This document shows positions 62,924-64,000 of a stretch of 64,000 nucleotides of DNA, piece after piece. The position numbers were made by a program, and so were the translations under genes. The stretch is from Globisporangium splendens. Lineage: Eukaryota; Oomycota; Peronosporomycetes; Pythiales; Pythiaceae. How positions within the stretch are numbered: position 1 is the stretch's first letter; each line of letters starts with the position of its first letter. The notes beneath the pieces are model-generated. The model saw nothing but the letters and a program-made list of their open reading frames with translations, was not told the DNA's origin and did not search any database. Where the stretch lies: the NCBI GenBank assembly GCA_006386115.1, contig VFIW01000042.1:124001-188000 (forward strand), read 5' to 3'.

Positions 62924-64000
62924 ATGGCGAAAATGGCGGGGTCAAATGACGCGAATGCCGCCGCCGCCGCTGCGCATGCAGCGCCGCTGGACCCGCAGCA
63001 GCCAGAGTCACATGCGCGCGAAGATGCAGACAAATGCGCAGACGAGGCTGTCGCTCACGAAGAAGCCGGTGGCGATGGCGCATCCATGAGCAACGACGCA
63101 ACAGGGGGACTGGAGCTGAGTCTGCGCGACGAGCGCATCCGGTCGCTCGTGGCGCTGGAGCTGCCCGTGTACGCGACGAGCATGGAGCGGGTGCTCGAGA
63201 CCGTCGGCGGCATCGATCAGCTGCAGCACACGCACGAGAGCAAGAGCCAATTCCTTCCCGTGAAGCTGCGGCCGACGGAGCCGTCCTGCAAGCCGCTGTT
63301 TGCCGATCTGACCAAGACGCAGACCATCTTGCTGCGCGTGAAGCGGACGCGACCGCAGAAAGCAAAGGGCAAAGCGGCAACAGAATCAGTAGGACAAGCG
63401 GGAGCCGGTGACACGACAACAACAGCAGCAACAGACGCAGATGCGCCGCGGATCGAAGCCGAGATCGTGGGTCTCGTGCAAGAAAAGTATGTCTGCGAAG
63501 GCATGGCGGACTTCCAGTATTTCACAAAGCGCACGTTTTACCCGACGACAGAAATCAGCGACAGCGTAAACAGCTTTAATGTCAGCGTCAATTGTGCCAG
63601 AAGCAGTGCAGGGATAGCTCCGTTTGCTTCGGCAGATCCGACAACCTCTACGAACGAGATGGAGACGCACGTGGACACGTCGATCTGCAAGGGATCAGCG
63701 ACGCAGGCAGCACTGAAGGCGAGTCTGCAACCATATTTGCGTGTGAAAGACGAGCGCGAGCTGGAGATGATCCCCGAAGTGTTCTCAAAAGTGGATCTGC
63801 CGCTAAAGTACGAGTTCCGCCAGCGGTCCGGGTACCAGCCCACGGAGGTGGCCAAGAAGGCGTCGAGCACGATGACGTACCTGAATTTCCACGACGACAC
63901 TCCGGCGCCGGCGGAGCCCAAGCCAGAGAACCCGGTCGTGCGACGCCGACCCGTAGGCGCGAACGAAGCCGTGGACGACCATGTGCTGCGCATCCTGCAG
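62924..64000 (+). CDS. GTF3C5: TFIIIC subunit 5 (GTF3C5 / tau95), 5' part
   Basis: Open without a stop from the ATG at 62924 (MAKMAGSND) through 359 codons to the window edge, so the gene continues beyond. After an Ala-rich, acidic leader, the tau95/Sfc1 family pattern appears: SLVALELPVYATSMERVLETVGG, then FLPVKLRPTEPSCKPLFAD and TILLRVKRTRPQK. Next come AEIVGLVQEKYVCEGMADFQY and a region leading to LPLKYEFRQRSGYQP. In TFIIIC this subunit dimerises with GTF3C1-associated partners through the N-terminal part and contacts the A-box of tRNA genes with its DNA-binding half. TFIIIC recruits TFIIIB and RNA polymerase III. The start lies 241 bp from the divergent HARBI1-like gene. Identity rests on the ordered N-terminal motifs; the DNA-binding half is outside the window. 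Confidence 0.8.
   Translation, partial: MAKMAGSNDANAAAAAAHAAPLDPQQPESHAREDADKCADEAVAHEEAGGDGASMSNDATGGLELSLRDERIRSLVALELPVYATSMERVLETVGGIDQLQHTHESKSQFLPVKLRPTEPSCKPLFADLTKTQTILLRVKRTRPQKAKGKAATESVGQAGAGDTTTTAATDADAPRIEAEIVGLVQEKYVCEGMADFQYFTKRTFYPTTEISDSVNSFNVSVNCARSSAGIAPFASADPTTSTNEMETHVDTSICKGSATQAALKASLQPYLRVKDERELEMIPEVFSKVDLPLKYEFRQRSGYQPTEVAKKASSTMTYLNFHDDTPAPAEPKPENPVVRRRPVGANEAVDDHVLRILQ

Noticed and set aside
1..64000. tRNA, rRNA or CRISPR-like arrays
   Set aside because: None recognised by eye: no tRNA arm pattern, no rRNA core sequence and no regularly spaced repeats. A covariance-model scan would be decisive.

Overview
The window is nuclear DNA of a eukaryote, most likely an oomycete. 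The grounds are GC-rich genes with few, short GT-AG introns, tight gene spacing with shared promoters, remnants of Crinkler (CRN) effector genes carrying an LxLYLAR-type N-terminal motif, and a degenerate copy of a multi-pass membrane protein family I associate with oomycetes. The LYLAR variant recalls Pythium-type CRNs, but the genus cannot be fixed from sequence alone.

Layout. 1-8.7 kb is gene-poor: the edge of a minus-strand gene, decayed DNA, a broken CRN gene (4.1-6.0 kb) and a 5'-truncated LINE with an RNase H domain and a perfect 17-bp target-site duplication (6172-8110). 8.7-14.1 kb holds an intact 11-exon PCH2/TRIP13 gene followed by a broken gene for a TPR plus cyclic-nucleotide-binding protein. 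14.2-18.4 kb holds a second broken CRN gene, inverted relative to the first and split by a second LINE. 18.8-30.9 kb is ordinary gene space: a conserved hypothetical, a small membrane protein, a PPR-like mitochondrial protein, LAMTOR2, a membrane-anchored HECT ubiquitin ligase, NPRL2 and a RING/RAWUL protein. 31.5-33.8 kb is a membrane-protein pseudogene. 34.2-40.1 kb holds two tandem ARM/HEAT-like paralogs, one with an internal duplication. 40.1-43.9 kb is AT-richer filler with a third LINE fragment. 43.9-64 kb is dense gene space: a USP-PDZ-zinc-finger protein, an SSX2IP/ADIP homolog, a Sec14-like (CRAL-TRIO) membrane protein, CPSF1, an AGC kinase, a Harbinger-transposase-derived protein whose catalytic residues are replaced, and the 5' part of a TFIIIC subunit (GTF3C5), which runs off the end.

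Themes. LAMTOR2 (Ragulator) and NPRL2 (GATOR1) both act in amino-acid signalling to TORC1 and lie about 4 kb apart. Several genes belong to the ubiquitin system (HECT, RING, USP). CPSF1 and GTF3C5 are core RNA-production factors. The most unusual items are the catalytically degenerate Harbinger-derived protein, the HECT and USP domain architectures, and the inverted CRN repeats that bracket PCH2 and look homogenised by gene conversion. Splice sites were placed by eye from GT-AG signals, reading frame and family similarity; introns in the pseudogenes are uncertain.
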